Made by a program: the position numbers and the translations under genes | Assembly (NCBI GenBank): GCA_949825025.1 | Contig: OX463781.1 | Location: 35,543,537-35,607,536 of the forward strand | Source: Siphlonurus alternatus | Lineage: Eukaryota > Arthropoda > Insecta > Ephemeroptera > Siphlonuridae | Direction: 5' to 3' | Length of the DNA: 64,000 nt | Shown: one piece after another, positions 50,287-61,457 of the stretch | How the letters are laid out: each line of letters starts with the position of its first letter | Position numbering within the stretch: position 1 is the first letter of the stretch | Notes under the pieces: generated by a model | Seen by the model: only the letters and a program-made list of their open reading frames with translations | Databases searched by the model: none | Told to the model about the DNA's origin: nothing

Positions 50287-50693
50287 GATTTAACGTTGAA
50301 ATAGCTTTATAATTTAAGGCTGATGCTGTCTGCAATCGAGACAAGATATTATACTGCATGAAGGCATGCATGCAGTTACTATATGATATATGTCAACAAT
50401 ATGAATTAATTTAATATTATGGATCGCGTCTAGGGTAGATTCGAGCGTATATATATAATATATTATACGTCCTGAGTTGGGCTGGCCAACATTGCAACGA
50501 GTTCATGCGGGTCCACAGCGCTCAACTCAGGACGTATATATAATATACTATACGCTCTATACCACGTCGTGTAGACGCGACAATATTTAATGTGAATAAA
50601 TAAAATAAAAATAATTAATTGGTATATATATTATATTATGTTAGATATATAATTAATTATATATTATAAAAAATCTTCAATTTATATTTAATT

Positions 50694-50724
<31 letters not shown>

Positions 50725-50759
50725 ATATAATATAATATAATATAATATAATATAATATA

Positions 50760-50884
<125 letters not shown>

Positions 50885-51365
50885 ATATAAATATATATGC
50901 GGTCGAAAATTCCACGATGAATTCATCATTAAATATATTAAATTAATTTGTTATATATATTTTATGTATATAAAATTAATATATATATATATATAACTCG
51001 TCATTATAATAAAATAATAATTTTTATAATATCATTATTGATTATATACTTTGAAGTGTTTATTGAAGTTTTATATTTTAATTCCAGTATATATATATGA
51101 TCTTAACTTAATTCGGTCGATTGTTCCATGCGCCGGCAGTTAACATGTTGCGCTGCTGTAGCATATAATTAACATTACATATATATATGATATATGGCGC
51201 TTGTATATGAAAGTGCCGTGTCCCGAGTCTTTTTCTTCGGGACAAGGCAGCATAAAACTGCATAATATGCCGCCAGTTAGAGTAGCGTAGTGCGCATGCG
51301 CTGAACACTGCCTTGTCCCGATTCGGGACAAGGCTCCCTTGTCCCTAGCAACGTCCCAGGAGAAA

Positions 51366-51628
51366 CTAATAGAGAGTTAGAGACAGAGCCACACTAGCCA
51401 CAGAGCAGACGAAAACAAGCTCATGAACAAGCTGATTCTGTTGTTAGTTGTGACGTCTGTTGGTTAACAAAGTTGCTATAACTTTAATACGTTTAGTATT
51501 TTCTATTAATATATTTCATGCTATGTTACTTTCAGCAAGAGTTCTGACCTGAAACCTATCTAGAGAAACGTATACAGTAGGTACTTCAATAAAACTATCA
51601 TCGAGACCGCTAAAAGCAATTCACAGAG
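51366..51628 (+). other. Probable 5' non-coding exon of Sap30
   Basis: Non-repetitive, moderately GC-rich sequence directly after the foldback element, ending at a donor-like ACAGAG followed by GTGAGATAT (donor at 51629). The next acceptor, TGTTACAG at 53410-53417, leads into the Sap30 start codon. The transcription start is not determined; the exon limit on the left is the element boundary. Confidence 0.4.
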
Positions 51629-53417
51629 GTGAGATATTTTTGGATGCTAAGAACTTTTAACTTTATAAACCACATATGTCCAAAATATTTTATTATTATT
51701 TATCATGTTTTGTGCATTGCACAGTTTCATACTGTGTGATACCATACAGTTTGCATATCATACATAAAATATATGGATACACTCTCAGAACTCTTGCATT
51801 CCTCTTTCTTTTTAATTAAGATATTCATACTGTATGATACAGTATATAAATATGCATGTATGACATATGTATATTATGCATATACGGTAACTTTAAATAA
51901 CATTCACTGAATTGTGAATCTTTATGACATAAGAAACTGCATGCTTATCATTGCTAGCAGTTCCATAGTTGCATTTATATTATATTGGATACTGTTTGTA
52001 CTATGTACAGTACATATATTGCTTTAAAGTTTACTAAAATGTAGGATAGACCTTTTTGTAAATATGTGTAACTGCTAAACTTTGAATTGTGAATACAGGC
52101 ACAGATGATTAAGCACCGTGCGGGATTTTTAAGCTCGCTTACTGACTATGCATATAAGCAATCTTTCATGTATGTCACAAAAGAAGGCAGTGCATGCACT
52201 TCCATTGTATAGCACCTGCATTCGGGAGGCACTCAAGTGAAAGTTTGGGTGTTGGCTGTCTTGTCCAAGGTTTCTGTTGTTTCTTGGACACTTAGGTAAA
52301 TTCCGGGACAGTTTCTTAATAGACCACAGTCAACTACCTTGCCCTGACCGAATCTTCATCCTTTCCTTCCGCACCCCGTACTCATGGACCCGATTGCGAG
52401 CCCAGCTTGAAAGTGAAAACATCTCAGATAACAGCTTCACTGACTTGGAGAGCTGCACTCAACAAAGTGGCTTCAATAGTAAAAAAAAATATCTGGGGGT
52501 ATAGGGCTCCTATGAATATATCCTACAAACTCTGAGACTGAGGTTTACGGACAATGACTGCTTGGTCCACAGACCCGAAGTCATTACATCAATAAATTCA
52601 ATTCTGAGACTGAGGGCGCCAGATGAAGCGTGCTACACTTGAGGGTTGCGAACTGCACCATATATCATGAAGAAATTAACCTGGTCTATGCTTGACAGCC
52701 AAAAACTAGCTAAAAAATAAAACATTCCTTGGTGCATGCTATTGATACAGTACAGTACCGGTATTAATGTTTTCGGTTATTGGTACAAAGTTTAAAAGAT
52801 CTTTCTTTTTGGCAGAACATGAGCTCTAGAACATTATTGGTAAAAAAACACCTCACGTAATGTATAGTGGCTTAGCCAGAAAAAAATATCTTAAGCTTTC
52901 TTTGCCATTGAAAGTAGGTGTGGGGAAGAGATGAACCCACCCACAATTAAAATTTATTGCAGTACCCTTCATTCTAACCAAAATTATCATCTTGTGGGAA
53001 TTCTATAAATCTAAATTAATCTATTTCAAATCTATCCAGTTATCTCTAATAATAATGTAATGGAGTATCGACCTCCATTTTTTTTTTATTACAGAAATGG
53101 ATAGAGGGTGCAAAGTTATGCTACCCTGCTACACGAGACGCCGCACCTTAAGAAAAAGATAGGACTTGCTGCCTCGTGACGTCACAAAAAGGACTTTCAA
53201 TAATTTTTTAAAAATAGATCCCGGTCTAAAAAAAAATCAGGGTAGCATAACTTTGCACCCTCTATCCATTTCTACAATAAAAAAAATTTAGGTTGATACT
53301 CCATTAATCAATCAATTAATTAGTTAATTAAGATGACTGTAGGTAAGAAGTAGTGTGTGCTGAGACTTCTGTTGTGATTAATGTAAATGTTACAGTTAAT
53401 GTTAATTAATGTTACAG
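51629..53417 (+). other. Sap30 5' intron with a family K MITE
   Basis: Mostly AT-rich. A more complex stretch at 52190-52680 has a 75-codon plus-strand frame that I do not recognise. At 53059-53307 lies a palindromic MITE (family K) with ATGGAGTATCGACC ends flanked by TA, sharing GATAGAGGGTGCAAAGTT blocks with the copy at 16972 and containing GTGACGTCAC. Confidence 0.5.
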
Positions 53418-53427
53418 GAGGAGCATC

Positions 53428-55323
53428 ATGAATGGGTTCAGCACGGGTGAGGAGGACTCGCGAGGACCCCCCAATCAATACTGTTGCCTGATTGACGAGG
53501 GAGAGAGGTGTATGCATCCCGCCGGAAATGCATCATACAGCAAACGAATCCAGAAGACTGTAACACAACGGCGGTTGCGGCTTCATATGGATGATAATGT
53601 ACGCATGGGTTATTTATTAATTTATTCATTTTTACTTGTTTGTAGAAAGTAATTTGTAAAAGTAATTGTTCTAAATATTACATACATTTATAATTCTGTA
53701 CTCCAGTTCAACAAACTTAAAATTGCTACCGGAAATAGATGAAAGTGAGAGATTTTTGGACTTAACTAAATTTTAAGCTGGTTCTGACAGATTTGTTTTA
53801 AGACTTTCAACCTCTTCGAAAATTCCAATGTTTTTCTTATTCATGGTTCAGCCAGAATCATTCCACTTCCAGCTACTTCTGGGAGTAACCTTATTATGTT
53901 TGTTAAGCTGTGGAAGTTATTGACCTCTTTTGTTATGCTTGTTGACAGGCAAGACATATCTACATATGCGATTACCACAAGAACGTGATCCAGTGTGCCC
54001 GTACCAAGCGGAGACGCAAGGACTCTGAAGAAGACTCCAACGAAACGGACACAGACGTACCAGAGGTGGACCTCTTCCAGCTACAAGTGAACACTCTGCG
54101 GCGCTACAAGCGGCACTACAAGGTGTCCACGAGACCAGGACTCAACAAGGCACAACTAGCAGATGTGAGCGAGGTCTTTGTTGAAATTGTGGCACATTGT
54201 CTCCAGTAACTAATAACTAAATCAATCTAAACTCTTAAGATTTTTAAAGTAAAAAAAAAATTATATATATTATATATTATTACAGGATTAACTGTATTAA
54301 TGTTATCAAAGACAATGTTAGTACAAAATATGCATAAAAAAAGGTACTATAAAAGTGTATAATATATATAGTAATTCATGGTAAGGCAGAGGATTTATAA
54401 GAGAGAATGTTTATTGATCAGTTTAACAATAGTTATTTATATTCATAACTCAAAAGATAATATTGATGTACTGTTAAATTTTGAAACATTTGGTCTCGGT
54501 TGTTAGAATAAGTAGCAGCTTATGAGGAAAAAGGGTACTGCTGAGCTGCGGGGTCCACAAAAATAGCATTTTTTTAAATGGCTGTACACTAAAATTTTAA
54601 TAAAATTAAAACACTGTTTTTATCTTGGCATAAAAAATATGTAGAATGAGTTATAACTTAATTTAAAGACTCAAAAGAGTACTATAATTACTTATTAGTG
54701 CACCAAAACAAAAAATAAATAAATAACAAAAGAAAGAAAAAAACTCCGCCTTCGATGAATTCCAGCAGTTTTAACGTTTAAAAAATGTGCCAGGCAAAAG
54801 TGTGTCAATGACATCAAGCGCATCCAGAACAAGCATAACAAAGAGCTTTTTAAACATCAGCTGCTGGGACTCGTACAAGGAGGATACATCCTCCTTGGAC
54901 TCGTAGAAGGCTGGTGATGGAGTTTTTTTTTTTTTTTTTTTTTTGTGCACAAATAAGTTTGACATTATTTATAAGACAATAAAAATATAAAAGTTAAAGC
55001 CATTCCCCTCCTTTAATCATTGAAAAGGTTGCATTTACTGTAAAGACACTTTCTTCTTATTGACGTATTTAAATTAAATTGTAGTCTTTACTGTCTTCAT
55101 CAAAAGAGTAGAGACACAAGAGAAGGCTGCACGTGCCACATAATTAATGTGTATCCATTTTGACAACTGATAATAATGACTTGAATGTTTGCAGACTCTG
55201 ATGAAGCACTTCAAAACCATACCTGTGGTGGAAAAAGAAGCTCTCACCTTTTTCATCTACATGGTCAAGTCAAGCAGCAACAAACTTGACCAAAAAAACG
55301 GCATTTCCGCAGACCCATTGTAA
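53428..55323 (+). CDS. Sap30: Sin3 histone deacetylase complex subunit SAP30, complete, three coding exons
   Basis: Coding exons 53428-53598, 53949-54164 and 55195-55323 (stop TAA), all phase 0 and GT-AG, give 171 residues; human SAP30L is about 183. The start [15 protein letters not shown] matches the vertebrate N-terminus. An atypical zinc finger is intact: Cys19, Cys28, Cys64 and His67 have the spacing (9, 36, 3) known for SAP30L. KRRRK at 77-81 is the basic nuclear/nucleolar signal. [19 protein letters not shown] begins the Sin3-binding domain, continuing to TFFIYMVKS. By family knowledge SAP30 is a nuclear adaptor that stabilises the Sin3-HDAC corepressor and binds DNA and phosphoinositides. 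The gene converges on the minus-strand gene ending at 58332. The promoter appears to be displaced by the foldback insertion. Confidence 0.95.
54165..55194 (+). other. Sap30 last intron, with an unexplained minus-strand ORF
   Basis: AT-rich apart from 54740-54930. There a minus-strand frame reads [20 protein letters not shown] and continues for about 30 more residues to a stop, preceded by a 22-base A run (minus strand). The composition is protein-like, but no family is recognised and no good acceptor is seen. It could be a retrocopied fragment or chance. Confidence 0.25.
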
Positions 55324-55465
55324 TAATACTTGCCATCTTCTCCATACCTATTTCTCGTATCACCATTTTCTGCACTTAATCGTCAGAGAAATTAAATCTT
55401 AATTGTAGAAAAGTTTTATTGACTTGATATAACATTTATTTTATTATCTGTGCAAGTTTGATAGA

Positions 55466-55546
<81 letters not shown>

Positions 55547-57301
55547 CTTACTGTAAATATATTAAAATCAATCAAAGTGAAAATGGTTATTTATATATAA
55601 CTTCAAAGTTTTATGATTTTTAAATTAAATTTTTAGTATTGATCATTGTTTCAATATAAATATAGAACAATTATTATTTATCTTTATTATGTATGTATTT
55701 TCAAGTATCTCAAAGATCTATTATATCCCGTTAACTCCGGGTGCATGCTCCAAGTACCACAAAGTTTGATGCAAGTACAGGCTTTATGCATGCGCGGATC
55801 CAGAACCAAATTTCAGGAGGGAGGAGGATGGGGCTGTCTCCATAAGGCCAATGTTAAAAAAAAAATGAAATGGGGGAAATGTCTTTATTGCCCATGTTAA
55901 ATCCAAAATTTTGAAGGGAGGGAGGGAGGGCTTCCTCTTCCCTCTCACCTGGATAATCGCCTGGCTTTATGTGTATATGCAGCGCAAGGTCTGGAATTGC
56001 AACAAAAGTTGTGTTGCTTATAGGGACTTGTATTCTGAATACATGAATTTTATGTGTAAATGAAAAATGTTGCTATACCGTCTGTCAGGATGTTTAACAG
56101 CTGATCAGAATCTAAATATTTTTATGGTTTTGACTCAGTTTCTATTTTGTTTATTAATTGACCAACAATTTTTAATATTGTTTACTTTTCAGAGTTATAA
56201 TAAAATAAGCTACCTTATTTATGCACATTTTTGTGCTCACAGAGAATGTGCTGAAAACAGGCGAAAATATGAAAATCATCATGCCTGTATAAAGAACTAA
56301 ACCATTAAACACAACTCTGTCGGTCCAGTGTTGGTCCAGTACTGAGACTGTTAGGCCAGTACTGTGCCAACACTCAAAAGTGCCGGTCCAACACATTTTT
56401 TGACACCCTGTGCATAGCGTTCTAGAATTCCTATTCTAGGACGCTATGCCCTGTGTTTACTGGGAAATATTTAAATAAATTCTCTGGTACAGATTGTATA
56501 ATACAAGTATGTTTAAATGAACACTTAGCGTGACATTTTTTTTTTTTTAATTGATGCATATAAATGAATAGAATATTAAGATTCAAGATATCCAATATTT
56601 TATTTTTTAGTATGTTAACTATTTTTAACAATAAAATACTGAAAGTATGTACCTACCAACTCCTTTTATTATGGAGTGGCAGAACTTTTTATTATTATTT
56701 AAAAATGGTACCAATTCTCAAAATATCAGAAGGTGAAACGACTAATTTTGTATGCTTGCTCTTATATAATCATTTGTGCAATAAAAAAAAACATGTCAAG
56801 TGTTGTTCATTATGTAATTAATCAAAGTATATGTCATTTACAAAGTAATGAATATTGTCAAAGTATTAAAATATAAAGCAACTGATGCAATTAACTGTAG
56901 ATAGTTACATGAATGAGTTTTCACTAAGTTCAGTTTCTCAAATTCATCTACTCGAATGGCGCTTATCGCTCTGCTTGGGCTGTTTTGATTTACAATTAAG
57001 GCCTGAAATAGTTTGGTGGCAAATGTTAAAGTAAGCAACCAATCTGCAATGTTCATCTTCATAAAATGTTAAATTAAATTAATGAAGGTTAACATTGCAG
57101 GCTATAATTTACTGAACTGCCTACCACTGAAATAGTTAGTTATAAGTTATAACATAATATATATTGTAAATATTTTTGAAAATTAAATAAATGTTTATTT
57201 TTTTCTTTTGTATACTGCTAAAAAACGACTTCAAGCTCATTTTTAAAAAAATCCAATTGAAGCTACATGTATAAATATCAAAAATATATATAATTGAATG
57301 C
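55324..57301. other. Sap30 3' flank and intergenic sequence
   Basis: ATTAAA at 55561 is a possible polyadenylation signal. An (AT)n tract occupies 55470-55543. A CGCGGATCCAG-family element lies at 55793-55961 (GCGCGGATCCAG start, complementary ATCCAGG end, G-rich blocks). A hairpin with 17-bp arms (GCATAGCGTTCTAGAAT) is at 56412-56449, preceded by scattered GGTCCAGT/GCCAACACT minisatellite-like motifs (56315-56400). No gene was recognised. Confidence 0.45.
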
Positions 57302-57448
57302 TTAAGGGTAAGGTAACTTACCCAATGTTAAAAATAATCCCATACATAGAAATTATGAAAAAAAAAAAAAAAAAAGTCCTCTATATATCCCCTATCAGTG
57401 GCTAAAATATCAGGTATAAAAATTCATAACTCAAAAACTAGCTTGAAT
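57302..57448. mobile_element. Truncated T1 TTAA MITE
   Basis: Starts TTAAGGGTAAGGTAAC and keeps the left-arm blocks (CCCCTATCAGTGGCTAAAAT) with an expanded A run, then jumps to right-arm sequence (ATTCATAACTCAAAAACTAG) and stops. The central part and the right end are deleted. Confidence 0.75.
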
Positions 57449-57686
57449 GAGATGTCATTATATAGTCATGCAAACATTTAACACATAAGCATAAGGAAAT
57501 AAGACTTTGCATGACTATGACGTCACAGCGTCTTTTCTCTCGATTTTGAGAGTGTTAGAGCCGGGTTAAAAAAAGCTGAAAAAATTGACAGTATATCTCG
57601 AGATCTTTTTTCGAACATGCAGTATATATATCTATCCAAGAAAGTTGTCCATTGATATTATATTTGCTACACAACATTAATATATT

Positions 57687-58041
57687 TTAAGGGTAAGGTA
57701 ACGCCACCAATGTTAAAAAAAATCCCTCTCACAAAAATTCTGAAAAAAATTTAAAATGTTCTCCTCTATACCCCCTATCAGTACCTAAAATATCAGGTAT
57801 ACAAATACGATCTAGTTTTTGAGTTATAAATTTTTAAAGTTGACTACTTTAACATGGAGAAATGAAACTCCCATGTTAAATTGGTCAACTTTAAAAATTC
57901 ATAACTCAAAAACTAGATCGTATTTGTATACCTGATATTTTAGCTACTGATAGGGGGTGTAGAGGAGAACATTTTAAATTTTTTTCAGAATTTTTGTGAG
58001 CGGGATTTTTTTTAACATTGGTGGCGTTACCTTACCCTTAA
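57687..58041. mobile_element. 355-bp palindromic TTAA MITE, family T1 (young copy)
   Basis: TTAA at 57687-57690 and 58038-58041. Sequence and length match the copies at 21659 and 42783 almost base for base. It lies about 290 bp beyond the stop codon of the minus-strand gene at 58332, possibly in its 3' UTR or just past it. Confidence 0.9.
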
Positions 58042-58331
58042 TGTAAATGTGAATAACCAAATTTAAAATATCTTATTTATTTGTGTCTTATGCTTTATTT
58101 TAAAAAAATATAAACTTAAAATTAATTTTACTGCATAGTCTGCATTATATAGTAACTAAGTCCCTTCACTTACTATAGTCTGCATGTAGGATGAAAAGTA
58201 AAATAATTTATACATATTTTATTGTTGTACATTATTTTATTTTAGTAAAATGTGAAAGAATACATTTTTATTTATTTTTTTTTTATTATTATTTTTTTTT
58301 TGTAAATGAAAAAATGTTGATGACAGAGGTT

Positions 58332-61300
58332 TCACTTTTTCTTGCCTTTGAATTTTCTTGATTTCTTTCCTGGAATAGAAAAATAAAATATTAGCAAAAT
58401 AAAAAATTCTTGTAAAATACATAAATATATCATACAACAGATAGCATATATATAGACGAAAAAAATCAATTGATAGCAGTGGCGTGCGGTCCATTAATGC
58501 GTTGGATGCGGCGCATCTAGGGAAAATTTGAGCTTTCTTTAAAGAATATAAATATTTTCTTTTTCAATTTCATCACGTCAAATTTCAATAAAAAAAAAAT
58601 AATTTATCTTTGTCTATGTGAAAATCTTCGTTTGAATTTATTGAAGCGTTTACCGCAAAAATGTAAATGAATTCGCGGTGCAATGCAAAGACGCCCTCTT
58701 GCATGAAAGCGGTAGACTCACTCAGCTTTGTTTTCCCCATGCATGAATCTACATTTCCCCTCCCACGCCCGTTTTTTCGTATAGTTTTATCATCAAAGAA
58801 AAAGCTGAGCTTTCTACCGATTTAGGAGGTGGGGGCGAGCTTCAGTCCTGGGAGGGAGGGGAGCGACGACGATCGAGGAGCCGATGTTTTTGCCTCGTGG
58901 ATTATCGTAAATTATATGCTGCATGCCGGGGAAAAAAATATAAGATTCGAAAACTTTATCTCCATGATACAATAGTTTATCTCTTATTTTTAAAGCAAAA
59001 CAAATATATAGTTTCACAATTATGAAATCCACACTATAATTATTTTAAACGATTAAACTCATGTTCTTAAATTGACTTTACCTTTCAAAACAACAAATTA
59101 TTTGAAAGAAATTACGTATCTTAGAAAATAAAATATTGATTTATCGACTGCTATCCTGATCAATCCGCGTCGTGGATCACAATTAGAATTTAATTGACTG
59201 CAGAGAATAAAATGCGTATTTTTTTTTCACGTATTGCAGCTGTACATAGTCAGAATCACAATACAAAAATTATACGTATTGTTTTTAGTTTTTAGTGAAA
59301 ATAATTATATTATATATTAATTATGTGCTGATTGATCATGAATAAAACTGTCATACGATCGATATAAAATAAAAAGACATTACCGACAAAAAATTTAACT
59401 CGTCTTACAAATTGATTTAAAAAATTATTTGTGATTGATTTTAGAATTGTATAAAACGTCGAAATATAATATATTTTTGTGTTATTTTTATGCTTAAAAA
59501 GTCGCCTGCCACGCCCCCTTTTTAACAATTTTTGCGCCTGCGGCGGGCTATCCGGGGGGCTCCGCCCCCCGGACCCCCCTTTTGCTGTGTCCAGTCCCAT
59601 AATTTTGCCCCCGCATTACTGCCTGCTAAACCCACCGCACGCCACTGATTGATAGACCACTTGCAAAACTATGTTAAAGCAAAAAGTAAACAAACTCACA
59701 TACCTAGTGTATTGTTGGTTGTCGATTGTGTGTTTATTTTTTCTAATACATTGGACCTTATGGGAAATTTATGATTTTCACATACATATTTCATTACATG
59801 ACATGCGTATGATTTTAGAAATAAATATATCACCAGAATCTGCAGTTTTTGGCCATTTATAATATTGAAATGTGCATCTGAAGAAGTTTTCTTGATTTCA
59901 AAATCTTAAATTTCAAATTATACTAATCAGCCAATTGCATTGAGAAAACATATGACTTTAAGCAAGCTTGAGTTTGTTGATTTATTTTTTTAATTGTTGC
60001 AATGATCAACAAACTCGTACAATTGGCTGATTTTGTATAATTTAAAATTTAAGATTTTGAAATGAAGAAAACTTCTTCAGATGCACATTTCAATATTATA
60101 AATGGCCAAAAACTGCAGATTCTGGTGATATATTTATTTTTAAAATCCTAAGTATGTCATGTAATGAAATATGCATGTGAAAATCGTAAATTTCCCATAA
60201 GGTCCAATGTATTAAGGTCCTTTCACATAGTCCGATTTTATTGCGGCGTGTTGCAGAATTACCGCAGGCTTTTCACATACTCTCGTTCGTCTGCGGCTGT
60301 TGCGGCGGAAAATCACGTGAATGCCGCAGAAAAATCAAAATGAGTTTGATTTTTCTGCGGAGCGCCGCAACACGCCGCAAGACATCGTGGCGTTTTGCGG
60401 CGTCATCAACAACTTTTGTTGCGGCATGTTTTTGTGGCAAAATCGGACTATCTGAAAGCACCTTTAGAAAAAATATACACATAACCATCAACAATCAACA
60501 ATACACTAGGTATGTGAGTTTGTTTACTTTTTGCTTTAGCATAGTTTTGCAAGTGGTCTATTGATTTGTAAAAGTGCTTTCACATATTCGAAAATCGCTA
60601 CTGAGTTCCGTAGCAATGCCGTGAGCCTTTCACATATTCTTGTTCGTCTGTGGCAGCTGCGGCGGAAAATCATGTGAATGCCGTAGCAAAATCAAAATCA
60701 ACTTGATTTTGCTACGGTGTGCCGTAGAACGCCGCAGCAGCAGATCGCGATCCCTACGGCGTAATCAACAACATTTGCTACGGTGTAGCTACGGCTTGTT
60801 TCCGTAGCGATTTTCGAATATGTGAAAGCGCCTTTACTGTTTCACATTATTTTTCTTAATTTGTTAACATGAATGGTTAGATTCAATTCCATAAAATAGA
60901 TATTCTCACTTGGTTTTTATAATATTTACATATTATATATATCACTATATACGTGGCAGCGCACATTTGTCCAATCTACTTTTGTAATAGTTGAGAAAAA
61001 AATACACAATATATAGAAGCCGCATGGGCTCTACATGTGTTAGGGGGGGGGGGGGGGAATCTCAACCTATTACGAAAGTAGATCAGACAAATGTGCACTG
61101 CCACAGCGATATATTACTCATAGAATTTAGAATTTGTCCAAACATGCAAAAACTGTCTGATTTCATGACATTTAAACTTTACGTAATCTATATTTATTTG
61201 GACATAGCCTGATCCTTTGGCTACACTGAATTAAGCATTATTTAATTGCCATGGCCCTTACGTGCCATGGTGTTTTTTCATGCTTAATCTACAAAACACA

Positions 61301-61451
61301 AACAAATCTATACAGTAATACACAATAAATTATGACAAAATGACCATGCATGCAGCAATGATGACGTGCTTGCCTTTTGTCGGAGAACTTTGTTGCTTCT
61401 GCTCTGACAGCAAGATGACTGTCTCCTCCTCTTCACTGTCTCCACTCAGCA
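58332..61451 (-). CDS. Unrecognised gene, last two coding exons, lysine-rich C-terminus (5' part outside window)
   Basis: Minus-strand exons 61451-61374 and 58369-58332 (stop TGA). The upstream acceptor is TTTGTGTGGCTGCAG. The last acceptor has a strong pyrimidine tract (TTATTTTTCTATTCCAG). The two exons join in phase 1 to give VLSGDSEEEETVILLSEQ, then QQSSPTKG and KKSRKFKGKKK at the C-terminus. The acidic patch followed by a basic tail is common in nucleolar proteins, but no family is recognised. The donor of the last intron is AAAAG followed by GCAAGC, so it would be a GC-AG intron. Without splicing the frame stops 14 codons later (after KHVIIAACMVILS). Minus-strand AATAAA signals lie just beyond the stop. 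The last intron is almost entirely transposon sequence. Confidence 0.55.
58469..59655. mobile_element. Non-autonomous hAT-like element (1171 bp) with 8-bp TSD
   Basis: The element is 58477-59647, flanked by exact ATTGATAG copies. The ends are CAGTGGCGTGCGGT and its complement. No transposase frame. It carries the same GC-rich module as the element at 26440 (GCGCCTGCGGCGGGCT then GGGGGGCTCCGCCCCCC) near the right end (59533-59578). The target was the left end of the palindrome starting at 59652. Confidence 0.85.
59652..60561. mobile_element. Large palindromic element, interrupted by a Harbinger-like MITE
   Basis: The arms read ATAGACCACTTGCAAAACTA and onwards for more than 300 bp, complementary to the right arm that ends at 60561. 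The loop is near 59970-60000. Without the nested insertion it is about 658 bp. Coding frames are artefacts. Confidence 0.85.
60212..60466. mobile_element. 249-bp Harbinger-like MITE (TSD TTA) nested in the palindrome
   Basis: The element is 60215-60463, flanked by TTA. The ends are AGGTCCTTTCACATAGTCCG and the complement of AGGTGCTTTCAGATAGTCCG. The opposite arm of the host palindrome reads GTATTAGAAAAA and shows the uninterrupted site. A TTA (TWA) duplication fits PIF/Harbinger. The interior repeats TGCGGC/GCCGCA many times in both orientations. Confidence 0.8.
60570..60835. mobile_element. Related MITE with CCGTAG/CTACGG motifs
   Basis: The ends are AAAGTGCTTTCACATATTCG and the complement of AAAGGCGCTTTCACATATTC. 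The layout and spacing copy the 60215 element, but most GCCGCA motifs are replaced by CCGTAG. The target duplication is not clear (TAA versus TTA). Confidence 0.75.
60949..61112. mobile_element. ~164-bp palindromic MITE
   Basis: Arms ACGTGGCAGCGCACATTTGT and the complement at 61074-61110 (GTAGATCAGACAAATGTGCA, then CTGCCACAG). A run of about 14 G lies in the loop (61034-61047). Confidence 0.7.
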
Positions 61452-61457
61452 CTGCAG

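Noticed and set aside
55470..55543. (AT)n tracts here and at 41160, 45130, 45660, 50215 and 50700 as regulatory elements
   Set aside because: Simple dinucleotide repeats; nothing beyond their length suggests function.
60241..60564. 107-codon frame with Arg/Cys-rich sequence
   Set aside because: It lies across the GCCGCA-rich MITE and the palindrome arm; the translation reflects the inverted repeats.
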